From an uncultured Clostridia bacterium (lineage in GTDB: Bacteria > Bacillota > Clostridia > Oscillospirales > Acutalibacteraceae), in NCBI GenBank assembly GCA_946626015.1, contig CAMOTT010000099.1:1-7514 (forward strand): DNA of 7,514 bases, written 5' to 3'. Under the pieces are notes generated by a model, which was not told the DNA's origin, ran no database searches, and saw only the letters and a program-made list of their open reading frames with translations. Positions 1 through 5,833 of the stretch are shown in pieces. The stretch's first letter is position 1, and each line of letters begins with the position of its first letter. The position numbers and the translations under genes are program-made.

Positions 1-37
1 TGCCTGTTCCGCCTGCCATAATGGTTGCGATCACCAT
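1..37 (-). CDS. Nucleotidyltransferase, 5' end only (IspD/TarI-like cytidylyltransferase favoured)
   Basis: Only the first 12 codons lie in the window, reading MVIATIMAGGTG before the edge. A hydrophobic beta strand running into A-G-G-T-G at the extreme N-terminus is the nucleotide-binding signature of the sugar/alditol nucleotidyltransferase fold. This fold includes IspD, the ribitol-phosphate cytidylyltransferase TarI, RmlA and ManC. ATG at 37 is preceded by AAAGGGTGG (51-43) with a 5-nt spacer, a good ribosome binding site. The gene starts 25 nt after the ABC ATPase stop, so it probably belongs to the same operon and supplies an activated precursor for the exported polymer. IspD/TarI is favoured over hexose-1-phosphate transferases because of the GGTG wording and the teichoic-acid-like ABC context, but 12 residues cannot settle this. 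The catalytic R and K residues downstream are not visible. Confidence 0.6.
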   Translation of the reverse strand, partial: MVIATIMAGGTG

Positions 38-62
38 ATCTGCCACCCTTTCCGGTTATTTG

Positions 63-812
63 TTATTTTTTATTTCCGTTTATCATATCTTCGTATATTC
101 CACAAACCTCGTCGGCTGTGCCGTTGGCGATTATCCTGCCGTGGTCGAGGATGATGGCGTTGTTGCAGAGCCTGCGCACCTGCTCGGTGTTGTGCGAAAC
201 GAAAAGCACCGTAACGCCCTTGTCGAACATACTCTGGATCTTTGCCTCGCTCTTTATCCTGAACTTGGCGTCGCCCACGGACAAAACCTCGTCCAGTATC
301 AATATCTCCGGTTCCACCGCAGTCGCTATGGCAAAGCCCAGTCTCGCGCGCATACCGGAGGAGTAGTTCTTCACCGGAGCCTCTATGAAATTTTCCAGCT
401 CGCAGAAGGAGAGGATCTCATCATACTTTGACTCTATGTACTTGCGTGAATAGCCCATCGTGGCTCCGTAAAGGAAGATATTCTCCCTGCCGGAATAGTT
501 CATATCAAAGCCCGCGCCCAGCTCAAGCAGCGGAGCGAGAACGCCGTCCTTTTTTACTGTGCCCGTAGTGGGTTTCATCACCCCGGCAATGACCTTCAGC
601 AGGGTGCTTTTGCCCGCTCCGTTAAAGCCCAGTATGCCCAGACGCTCGCCCTTATTTACGGTAAACGAAATATCTCTCAACGCCCAGAACTCGGTAAAAT
701 TCAACTGGCCTTTAAAGAATTTTATAACGTATTCCTTAAGGTTGTCTATTTTTTCCTTGTTCATGTTGAACATCATGCTTACGTTGTCCAAAACTATTGC
801 GGGTTCACTCAA
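63..812 (-). CDS. Polysaccharide/teichoic acid ABC exporter, ATP-binding subunit (Wzt/TagH/KpsT type)
   Basis: This 249-residue nucleotide-binding subunit would power export of a lipid-linked polysaccharide or wall polymer across the inner membrane with the permease encoded just upstream. Visible motifs are Walker A GFNGAGKST (62-70), a D-loop/Q-loop region of the Wzt/TagH kind with LLELGAGF (95-102) and SGRENI (107-112), the ABC signature YSSGMRARL (150-158), Walker B ILILDEV (170-176), and switch histidine H207 in VSHN. The N-terminal insert between the first strand and Walker A (residues 15-45) is typical of this export family. The protein ends soon after the ATPase core. It therefore lacks the C-terminal carbohydrate-binding domain of the roughly 400-residue O9a-type Wzt and should not read a terminal cap. 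The start is TTG: no in-frame ATG lies near, AAAGGCGG sits 9 nt upstream, and starting at M13 or M14 would remove the first beta strand. It begins 19 nt after the permease stop. Confidence 0.93.
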   Translation of the reverse strand: MSEPAIVLDNVSMMFNMNKEKIDNLKEYVIKFFKGQLNFTEFWALRDISFTVNKGERLGILGFNGAGKSTLLKVIAGVMKPTTGTVKKDGVLAPLLELGAGFDMNYSGRENIFLYGATMGYSRKYIESKYDEILSFCELENFIEAPVKNYSSGMRARLGFAIATAVEPEILILDEVLSVGDAKFRIKSEAKIQSMFDKGVTVLFVSHNTEQVRRLCNNAIILDHGRIIANGTADEVCGIYEDMINGNKK

Positions 813-821
813 AGCAGGTCG

Positions 822-829
822 CCGCCTTT
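822..829 (-). promoter_or_regulatory. Ribosome binding site supporting the TTG start of the ABC ATPase
   Basis: AAAGGCGG on the minus strand lies 9 nt before TTG at 812-810 and within the 19-nt gap after the permease TAG stop. It is the only purine-rich Shine-Dalgarno-like block near the N-terminus of the ATPase and so supports the rare start codon. Confidence 0.55.
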
Positions 830-831
830 CG

Positions 832-1632
832 CTATATATGAAGAATGAATTTATCTTGCTTCTTAAAGAATATGAGCGTACCGAGCAGCAGCATAACTAT
901 GCTGAAGCCGAGGGAGTACCAGAACCAGTGCCAGTTCCACATCTCACCGAAAAGCACGCAGCTCCTGAACATTGAGACTATTGAATACATGGGGTTTGCC
1001 AGCAGCGCCCTCTGCACCATGGGGGAAACCTTCAACGTCTTTACATTGTAAAAAATGGGCGTAAAGTAGAATAGGAGCATACAGAACACGTCGTAAAGGT
1101 ATTCTATATCCTTAAAGAAGACCGACAGCGTGGCAAGAATAAGCCCCACGCCAAGGCAGGTTATAAACAAGATCACCAGGGGCACCCACGCCAGCAGAGC
1201 GTAAGGCGTGACCCTCATGGGAGTGTCGGTAAATACGATAAAATAAAAGATAAAGCCCACCAGCACCACGAGGGAAATGAGGAAGGTCACAAAGGTGGAG
1301 ATAACGTTTGCCAGAGGGTAGATATACTTTGGCACATACACCTTTTTGATCACCGAGGCGCTCAGGGTGATGGAGCGCATGGCTCTCTTTGTGGACTGGG
1401 TATAGAACTCATACAGCAGGCGGCCGCAGAGCAGGTATGTAGGGTAGTTCACCAACGCTGCGGACTGATTGCCAAACATTCCGCCAAACACCAACACCAG
1501 CACTATTGTAGTGAGCAGGGGCTGGAGGAAAGTCCAGAATATTCCCAGCACGGAATTTCTGTATTGAATTTTGATGTTCTTTACCACTATCTCCCTGAGC
1601 AGATAGCGGTACCTGTACAAATCTTTAAACAT
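832..1632 (-). CDS. Polysaccharide/teichoic acid ABC exporter, permease subunit (ABC-2, Wzm/TagG type)
   Basis: This 266-residue integral membrane protein is the transmembrane half of an ABC-2 exporter for lipid-linked glycans, pairing with the ATPase encoded next. The family hallmark near the N-terminus is visible as YRNSVLGIFW (24-33) followed by LQPLL (36-40). The amphipathic N-terminal segment is followed by about six hydrophobic segments, at roughly 34-52, 65-80, 105-135, 145-170, 180-197 and 235-256. FFKDIEY (172-178) and TPIFY (191-195) match the conserved ABC-2 region before the last loop. ATG at 1632 was chosen because AAGGA (1647-1643) lies 10 nt upstream and MFKDLYRYRYLL is a normal family start. 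A TTG six codons earlier overlaps that Shine-Dalgarno and has none of its own. The gene begins 21 nt after the upstream glycosyltransferase. The exported polymer cannot be named from sequence. Confidence 0.93.
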   Translation of the reverse strand: MFKDLYRYRYLLREIVVKNIKIQYRNSVLGIFWTFLQPLLTTIVLVLVFGGMFGNQSAALVNYPTYLLCGRLLYEFYTQSTKRAMRSITLSASVIKKVYVPKYIYPLANVISTFVTFLISLVVLVGFIFYFIVFTDTPMRVTPYALLAWVPLVILFITCLGVGLILATLSVFFKDIEYLYDVFCMLLFYFTPIFYNVKTLKVSPMVQRALLANPMYSIVSMFRSCVLFGEMWNWHWFWYSLGFSIVMLLLGTLIFFKKQDKFILHI

Positions 1633-1640
1633 TATATCCC

Positions 1641-1647
1641 GTTCCTT
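1641..1647 (-). promoter_or_regulatory. Ribosome binding site that fixes the permease start at 1632
   Basis: AAGGAAC on the minus strand lies in the 21-nt gap between the glycosyltransferase TAG stop (1656-1654) and ATG at 1632. It overlaps the codons just after the alternative TTG at 1650, so it can serve the ATG but not the TTG. Confidence 0.6.
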
Positions 1648-1653
1648 CAATAA

Positions 1654-2427
1654 CTATTGCGCCCTGTCCGCCTTGCGCCATTTTCTGAAATAGCTGAGCA
1701 TGGACTTCATCTGTATAAGCATAAGGCGCGTATTCTTGCGGCTGTCGTGATCCCACTCATGGTAAACGATAACATCGCTGTATTTTACGGCTCTGCCGTA
1801 CTTTCTGAACGTGCGGGTAAGATCCGCGTCCTCAAAATACATAAAATATCTCCCGTCAAAGCCGCCAACCTTTTTGAGCAGCTCCGTGCGCACCATCATA
1901 AAGCACCCGGAGGCGTTTTCGATATCAAAGGGTTTGACGGTATCCTGATCCCTCATGGCAAACTCATCAAGGGTCTTAAGGCAGGGCTTCCCCCTGAGCT
2001 TGCTGGCCGCGAGGTATTTTATGGAGGGATCCCTCAGCCCCAGGATCTGATCCCTGCCGTCGGGGAAGCATATCTTGGGCGAAAGCAGAACAACGTCCTC
2101 ATTATCATCAAGGAATGCCGCCATTGAGGAGATAACATCCGTCCTGATGGATATATCCGGGTTTATGAAGACGTGATATTTGGAATCGAGCCTGTCAAGC
2201 ACCGCGTTGTGCCCGGCGCCGAAGCCGATATTGGCTCCGCTTTCGATAAGCTCGACCTGTTTATAGCCTTTTATGAGCTCCAGCGTGCCGTCGGTGGAAC
2301 CGTTATCCACCACATATAGTTTGAAATCAACGCCCTTTGTGCACTCAAGCACAGTGTCAAGGGTGTTTTTTATTTTTTTAGCGTTGTTATAAGTGACTAT
2401 GCATCCGGTAACCGAATACTGACCCAT
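1654..2427 (-). CDS. Glycosyltransferase family 2, rhamnosyltransferase (WbbL)-like
   Basis: A 257-residue GT-A fold glycosyltransferase, expected to transfer a sugar from a nucleotide-activated donor to a growing lipid-linked glycan on the inner face of the membrane. Motifs are CIVTYNN (9-15), the donor-binding VVDNGSTDGT (39-48), NIGFGAGHN (66-74), the metal-binding NPD in FINPDIS (87-93), SGCFMMVR (173-180) where the acceptor side begins, VGGFD (187-191), and the catalytic-site FEDADL (198-203). A late YHEWDH (222-227) follows. This arrangement is that of the WbbL-like rhamnosyltransferase subgroup, but the donor sugar is inferred only from subgroup resemblance. ATG at 2427 was chosen with GATGGG 6 nt upstream. 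A TTG two codons earlier (2433) is possible and would change little. It lies 30 nt after the previous transferase and 21 nt before the permease. No membrane segment is evident, and the basic C-terminus (FRKWRKADR) may touch the membrane. Confidence 0.9.
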   Translation of the reverse strand: MGQYSVTGCIVTYNNAKKIKNTLDTVLECTKGVDFKLYVVDNGSTDGTLELIKGYKQVELIESGANIGFGAGHNAVLDRLDSKYHVFINPDISIRTDVISSMAAFLDDNEDVVLLSPKICFPDGRDQILGLRDPSIKYLAASKLRGKPCLKTLDEFAMRDQDTVKPFDIENASGCFMMVRTELLKKVGGFDGRYFMYFEDADLTRTFRKYGRAVKYSDVIVYHEWDHDSRKNTRLMLIQMKSMLSYFRKWRKADRAQ

Positions 2428-2457
2428 TTGCAACCCATCTTTCTTTAGAGATGACCT

Positions 2458-3171
2458 TTAATAAAGCCTGAGCCTTCGCGCAAGCACGTCCTTTATTATG
2501 GCTGCGCGCCAGCGTATCTTCTGCATCGGAGCGGTTTTGCCCCCCGTAACAGTGCCGCCGTGGCGCCGGTATATTATCAGAGGTTCGTCCAAAAACTCCA
2601 CCCTGCCCTTTATGGAGGCTATAATTCCTATCCACTGATCGTGCATGGGAAGATCCTCCGGAAACGGGAGGATATATTCACTGAGCCGGGCGTCAAACGC
2701 CATGCAGCAGCCTACGTATGAATTCCTTATGATATTTGCCAGCACCCCCGGCCTTGTGCCGTGGGCTTTAAAAAACGAGGGTTCGGTAATGTTGAGATCC
2801 CCATCCCCCACCTGAGCGTCGTGGAGCACCGCCATTGCGCCGCCGTCTAATTTTTCGGTGACCCGGCTGACCTTTTGGGGCAGCCAGACATCGTCCTGAT
2901 CGCACAGGAAGATATACTCGCCGGAGCAATGTTTTATGGCGTTCTCAAAGTTCTTTATTACTCCCCTGCCGGGGCCTTTGATGTATTTTACCCGGCTGTC
3001 CGCCGCCGCGTAAAATTCGGCTATTCTTTCGGTATCTCCCCCGGGGAGGTCGTCCGAAATAATGAGCTCGTCCTCACTGCCCAGCTGGGGCAGAATAGAA
3101 TCAAGCTGTTGGGAAAGATATTTTTCGCCTTTGTACGCGGCAAGGGCCACGGATATTTTTTTACCGTTCAT
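2458..3171 (-). CDS. Glycosyltransferase family 2 (first gene of the polysaccharide operon)
   Basis: A 237-residue GT2 enzyme of the GT-A fold, likely acting in the cytoplasm on the same glycan as the next gene product. The N-terminus ISVALAAYKGEKYLSQQLDS (6-25) is the conserved opening of the subgroup often annotated rhamnosyl- or alpha-L-glycosyltransferase. Further motifs are ISDD (38-41), the metal-binding DQDD followed by W (91-95), MHDQW (176-180), and YRRHGGTVTG (201-210), which matches the Y-R-x-H-x-x-x-x-G block closing the catalytic domain. The usual DDGSTDGT loop reads DDLPGGDT (40-47), a deviation from the common G-S-T wording. The protein ends soon after the catalytic domain, without the C-terminal extension or membrane helices that longer relatives carry. 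The start ATG at 3171 directly abuts an in-frame TAA and has only a weak GGGGGA Shine-Dalgarno 10 nt upstream. Substrate is unknown. Confidence 0.9.
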   Translation of the reverse strand: MNGKKISVALAAYKGEKYLSQQLDSILPQLGSEDELIISDDLPGGDTERIAEFYAAADSRVKYIKGPGRGVIKNFENAIKHCSGEYIFLCDQDDVWLPQKVSRVTEKLDGGAMAVLHDAQVGDGDLNITEPSFFKAHGTRPGVLANIIRNSYVGCCMAFDARLSEYILPFPEDLPMHDQWIGIIASIKGRVEFLDEPLIIYRRHGGTVTGGKTAPMQKIRWRAAIIKDVLARRLRLY

Positions 3172-3190
3172 TTAAACAAAATCCCCCGGT

Positions 3191-3215
3191 ACGGCCCGCG
3201 CTGCCGCCGGACCGT
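3191..3215 (-). other. Leader hairpin just upstream of the first glycosyltransferase ribosome binding site
   Basis: Read on the minus strand, ACGGTCC (3215-3209) can pair with GGGCCGT (3197-3191) as seven base pairs with one G-U wobble around an 11-nt GC-rich loop. It ends 3 nt before the GGGGGA that serves as the weak ribosome binding site. No T-run follows, so it is not a terminator. It might affect translation of the operon or stabilise the 5' end. It fits no riboswitch class that I recognise. Confidence 0.35.
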
Positions 3216-3305
3216 CCTTGTTATTATGACCGCTTTTCAGCAATATGGTTTTCAATGAAAGCCGAAAAATACGCAAAAAGCGCACTTTCTCACAATCTGC
3301 CATAT

Positions 3306-3334
3306 ATTATACATAAATAAAGCGCCATTGTCAA
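3306..3334 (-). promoter_or_regulatory. Perfect-consensus sigma-A promoter of the polysaccharide operon
   Basis: On the minus strand TTGACA (3334-3329) and TATAAT (3311-3306) are separated by exactly 17 bp, matching all twelve consensus positions. Transcription would begin near 3299 and leave a leader of about 128 nt before the first glycosyltransferase. A small hairpin-capable sequence, CTGCC-GGC-GGCAG (3338-3350), lies just upstream of the -35 and could be an operator, but nothing proves it. Confidence 0.85.
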
Positions 3335-3401
3335 ACTCTGCCGGCGGCAGGCAAAACCTGAACGGCGGCGAAAGCAAGTATAACGGTTTCATAAACGGGA
3401 A

Positions 3402-3431
3402 TTGACAAGCAATTTCGAGCTGTGGTAAAAT
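3402..3431 (+). promoter_or_regulatory. Sigma-A promoter of the EEP-family gene
   Basis: TTGACA (3402-3407) and TAAAAT (3426-3431) are separated by 18 bp. TG at 3423-3424 gives an extended -10. The expected transcription start is near 3438, about 27 nt before the ATG at 3465. Its -35 lies 67 bp from the -35 of the divergent polysaccharide promoter, so the two may share regulation. Confidence 0.8.
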
Positions 3432-3464
3432 CAAACTGCAATCTATCATAAAGGGAGTGCTAAA

Positions 3465-4541
3465 ATGAAAAAGGCTTTTAAAGTGATATTCAAAATCATC
3501 GCGATCATACTCGCGGCGGTCATTCTGCTTGTGGGCGGATACCTTGCCTATGTGTTCATCTCCTTCCACCGCATCGGAAACATGGATCTGGAGGTTCACA
3601 ACAGCATTGAGACCGCCGCGCAGAGGAACAACGAGTATAAAATAGTCTCCTACAACATCGGCTTTGGCGCCTACGAAGCGGACTACGGGTTCTTTATGGA
3701 CGGGGGCGACCAATCATGGGCGTGGTCAAAGGAGCGGCTTGACAAAAACCTCAAGGCCATTTCCGAATTTCTAAAAAAACAGGACGCGGATTTATATTTT
3801 GTACAGGAGGTGGACATTGACTCCACCCGAAGCTATCACTTTGACGAGAGGGAATACCTCACCTCGGCTTTGGAGAACATGGACTGCACCTTTTCGCAGA
3901 ACTATGATTCCCCCTTCCTTTTCTATCCCTTCACCCAGCCCCACGGCGCGTCAAGGTCCGGCCTGATGGTCTTTTCTGATTGCGATATCACCTCCGCCCG
4001 GCGCGTGGAGCTTCCCATCGAGAGCGGCTTTACCAAGTTCTTGGATCTTGACCGTTGTTACAGTAAAAACCGCATAAAAGTTGCAGACGGCAAGGAGCTT
4101 GTCGCTTACAATTTCCACCTTTCCGCCTACACCTCGGACGGCACCATTGCCAACGAGCAGCTTGAGATAGTGCTCTCCGACGTTCAGAAGGAATACGAAA
4201 AAGGCAATTACTGCATAGTGGGCGGCGATTTCAACAAAGATATTCTGGGGAATTCCTCCGTCTATTTCGGAAAAGCCGACAAAGAATACACCTGGGCTCA
4301 GCCTATTCCCAAGGACGTTCTGGGAAAATATGACGTTGAGCTTGTGGCTCCCATTAACGAAGCAAAACCAGTTCCCAGCTGCAGAAACGCCGACTCGGCC
4401 TACCACTCGGGGCAGTATGTACTGACCATAGACGGCTTCCTTGTCACCCCTAATGTCAGTGTGATAAGCTCCGAAGTCATCGACACGGGCTTTGCCTACT
4501 CCGACCATAACCCGGTAAGCATGACTTTCTCGCTCAAATAA
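3465..4541 (+). CDS. Membrane-anchored endonuclease/exonuclease/phosphatase (EEP) family protein
   Basis: A 358-residue member of the DNase I-like EEP superfamily, whose members cleave phosphodiester or phosphomonoester bonds in nucleic acids, inositol phosphates or phospholipids with a divalent metal. A lysine-flanked hydrophobic segment (about 7-32) with no clear cleavage site suggests an N-terminal anchor and an extracytoplasmic catalytic domain. All core residues can be placed: N64 in SYNIGFGAY, E115 in FVQEVD, N216 and H218 in YNFHLSAY, D255 and N257 in GGDFNKD, D323 in TIDGF, and D347-H348 in YSDHNPV. The domain therefore looks catalytically intact. ATG at 3465 follows AAGGGAG (3451-3457) with a 7-nt spacer. 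The gene is monocistronic, with its own promoter and a terminator downstream. FMDGGDQS (77-84) recalls a Firmicutes-specific subgroup annotated only at family level. The substrate cannot be inferred; a nuclease or phospholipase-like role is possible. Confidence 0.9.
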   Translation: MKKAFKVIFKIIAIILAAVILLVGGYLAYVFISFHRIGNMDLEVHNSIETAAQRNNEYKIVSYNIGFGAYEADYGFFMDGGDQSWAWSKERLDKNLKAISEFLKKQDADLYFVQEVDIDSTRSYHFDEREYLTSALENMDCTFSQNYDSPFLFYPFTQPHGASRSGLMVFSDCDITSARRVELPIESGFTKFLDLDRCYSKNRIKVADGKELVAYNFHLSAYTSDGTIANEQLEIVLSDVQKEYEKGNYCIVGGDFNKDILGNSSVYFGKADKEYTWAQPIPKDVLGKYDVELVAPINEAKPVPSCRNADSAYHSGQYVLTIDGFLVTPNVSVISSEVIDTGFAYSDHNPVSMTFSLK

Positions 4542-4566
4542 TCAGCAAAAGGGTAAATAACCCGCT

Positions 4567-4602
4567 GCAGCCGAGGGGCAGGCTCCCCCCGGCTGCGGTT
4601 TT
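4567..4602 (+). terminator. Intrinsic terminator of the EEP-family gene
   Basis: GCAGCCGAGGGG (4567-4578) pairs with CCCCCCGGCTGC (4585-4596) as eleven base pairs around one A-C mismatch with a 6-nt loop, followed by GGTTTTGTCTG. It lies 25 nt after the stop. The T-tract is short, so termination may be leaky. A minor GGGT-AAATA-ACCC hairpin (4551-4563) precedes it. Confidence 0.75.
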
Positions 4603-4631
4603 GTCTGAAAAACACCAAAAAATATGTGCAT

Positions 4632-4660
4632 TTGACAAAAGAGTATGATATAATTATTTT
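4632..4660 (+). promoter_or_regulatory. Promoter of the metallophosphatase gene (extended -10, odd -35 spacing)
   Basis: A perfect extended -10, TGATATAAT (4646-4654), lies 35 bp before the ATG. The nearest TTGACA (4632-4637) is only 11 bp from TATAAT, too close to act as its -35. At normal 17-bp spacing that TTGACA would instead use TATTTT (4655-4660), a four-of-six match. Two overlapping promoters, or an extended -10 promoter that ignores the -35, would both fit. Confidence 0.7.
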
Positions 4661-4689
4661 ATAAAAAGCTTGAAAGGAGATATACAAAA

Positions 4690-5796
4690 ATGAAAAAAAT
4701 CATTAAAGTTGCTCTGGCTTTTGCGCTGTGCGTCGTCCTGTGCAGCAACAGCGTTTCGGCCTGCCTTGTCCCCTACAGGATGGGAACCATCCCCAAAGTG
4801 GGCAGCAAGGTGGAGATCGTGGAAGAGAGCGAGGACAGCGTGACTATCCGCAAGACAGACGACGAGCCCTTCAAGGTCCTGATGTTTACCGACATCCACC
4901 TTGCCTGGCTCGATCCCAAACGTCCCCTTAAGCTGCACACACGCACTGTGGCGGAAATGGTGGACAACATCCGCCGTGAAAACCCGGATCTTGTGCTGCT
5001 GGGCGGCGACAACGTGACCAGCGGTTTCAACTTCTTCCGCTCCCGTCAGCTGGGCCGGATATTTGAAAAGCTTGGCGTTTACTGGGGCGGCGTTATCGGC
5101 AACCACGAGGGCGCGTCGTTTTCTATCCGCCGCAGCACCATGGTAAAGGTCTTCTCGTCATTTGATCACTGTCTGATGCGTCAGGGCAAAAAAGACGTGG
5201 ACGGCGACTGCAACTACACTATCCGTATCCTGAACTCCGACGGTTCCCTTAAACAGGCTTTCGTTTGCTTTGACAGCTTTGATGAGATCACCGACGAGGC
5301 AAAGAAAGAGCTGGGGCACGATCCCGACGACACAGTTTATGACTTTGTCAAACAGTCTCAGATAGACTGGTACAAAGCCCAGATAGCCGATATGAAAAAC
5401 ACCTACGGCAGCTGCCCGTCCATAGCTCTGCTGCACATCCCCCTCACCCAGTACGCGGACGCCGCAAAAGCTGTTGAAAACGGCGAAGCCCAATTCCTCT
5501 GGGGCGACAGGCGCGAGGGTATTTGCTGCAGCTATTACGACAGCGGTCTGTTTGACGCCATCAAGAACTCCCGCAGCACTACGACAGTGTTCTGCGGCCA
5601 CGATCACAAGAATAATTTCGGCGTGGAGTGGCAGGGAATCACCTTGAGTTACATCGAACCCTCCGGCTACGGCGCTTACGGCATGGCTGAAACGGGCGCG
5701 CCGGAATCCGAATGGCTGCAGGGCTTTACCAGACTTATGCTGGCCAATGACGGCACCTTCACCGTTGACCAGGTAAGAAACGCCGAGATAAAATAA
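4690..5796 (+). CDS. Exported calcineurin-like metallophosphatase, Dcr2/purple-acid-phosphatase-like
   Basis: A 368-residue phosphoesterase that would hydrolyse phosphate esters outside the membrane using two bound metal ions. A signal sequence (1-24) has a KK start, a hydrophobic core and VSAC (22-25). That string fits both a lipobox with cysteine 25 and an A-x-A-type cleavage, so the protein is either a lipoprotein or secreted. The five metallophosphatase motifs occur in order: D68 and H70 in FTDIH, GGDN (105-108), GNHE (137-140), H249 in LLHIP, and GHDH (303-306). The region between GNHE and LLHIP (140-246) is a family insert. The tail PSGYGAYG (324-331) followed by W342 resembles the Dcr2-like subfamily. 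AGGAG (4675-4679) lies 10 nt before ATG. The gene has its own promoter and ends at a shared terminator. Seven further cysteines in the mature part are unusual for an exported Firmicutes protein. The substrate is unknown. Confidence 0.9.
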   Translation: MKKIIKVALAFALCVVLCSNSVSACLVPYRMGTIPKVGSKVEIVEESEDSVTIRKTDDEPFKVLMFTDIHLAWLDPKRPLKLHTRTVAEMVDNIRRENPDLVLLGGDNVTSGFNFFRSRQLGRIFEKLGVYWGGVIGNHEGASFSIRRSTMVKVFSSFDHCLMRQGKKDVDGDCNYTIRILNSDGSLKQAFVCFDSFDEITDEAKKELGHDPDDTVYDFVKQSQIDWYKAQIADMKNTYGSCPSIALLHIPLTQYADAAKAVENGEAQFLWGDRREGICCSYYDSGLFDAIKNSRSTTTVFCGHDHKNNFGVEWQGITLSYIEPSGYGAYGMAETGAPESEWLQGFTRLMLANDGTFTVDQVRNAEIK

Positions 5797-5833
5797 GTTA
5801 TTTAAAACAAAAGTTACCTCCGGTTATCCGGAT

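Noticed and set aside
1633..1650. TTG at 1650 as the permease start
   Set aside because: It has no Shine-Dalgarno of its own and overlaps the one serving ATG at 1632, whose N-terminus fits the family.
1657..2127. Plus-strand open frame of 156 codons opposite the second glycosyltransferase
   Set aside because: It lies entirely antisense to a GT2 gene with all motifs in place, and it lacks a ribosome binding site and recognisable domains.
2428..2433. TTG at 2433 as the start of the second glycosyltransferase
   Set aside because: ATG two codons later is better placed relative to GATGGG and is the more usual codon. The difference is two residues and not certain.
3172..3303. A 43-codon minus-strand open frame filling the leader, in frame with the first glycosyltransferase and ending in TAA directly before its ATG
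   Set aside because: Its ATG sits between the -10 box and the expected transcription start, so it should not be in the mRNA. The internal GTG at 3285 has no good ribosome binding site. An open frame of this length is not surprising by chance. It also shows no family resemblance.
3252..3713. Minus-strand open frame of 153 codons across the divergent region and the start of the EEP gene
   Set aside because: It overlaps the well-supported EEP coding sequence and both promoters, and its residue pattern shows no domain. It is a shadow frame.
5819..5832. TCCGG-TTAT-CCGGA mini-hairpin before the shared terminator
   Set aside because: Five base pairs with no T-run in either direction. The neighbouring element explains termination, and this is probably incidental.
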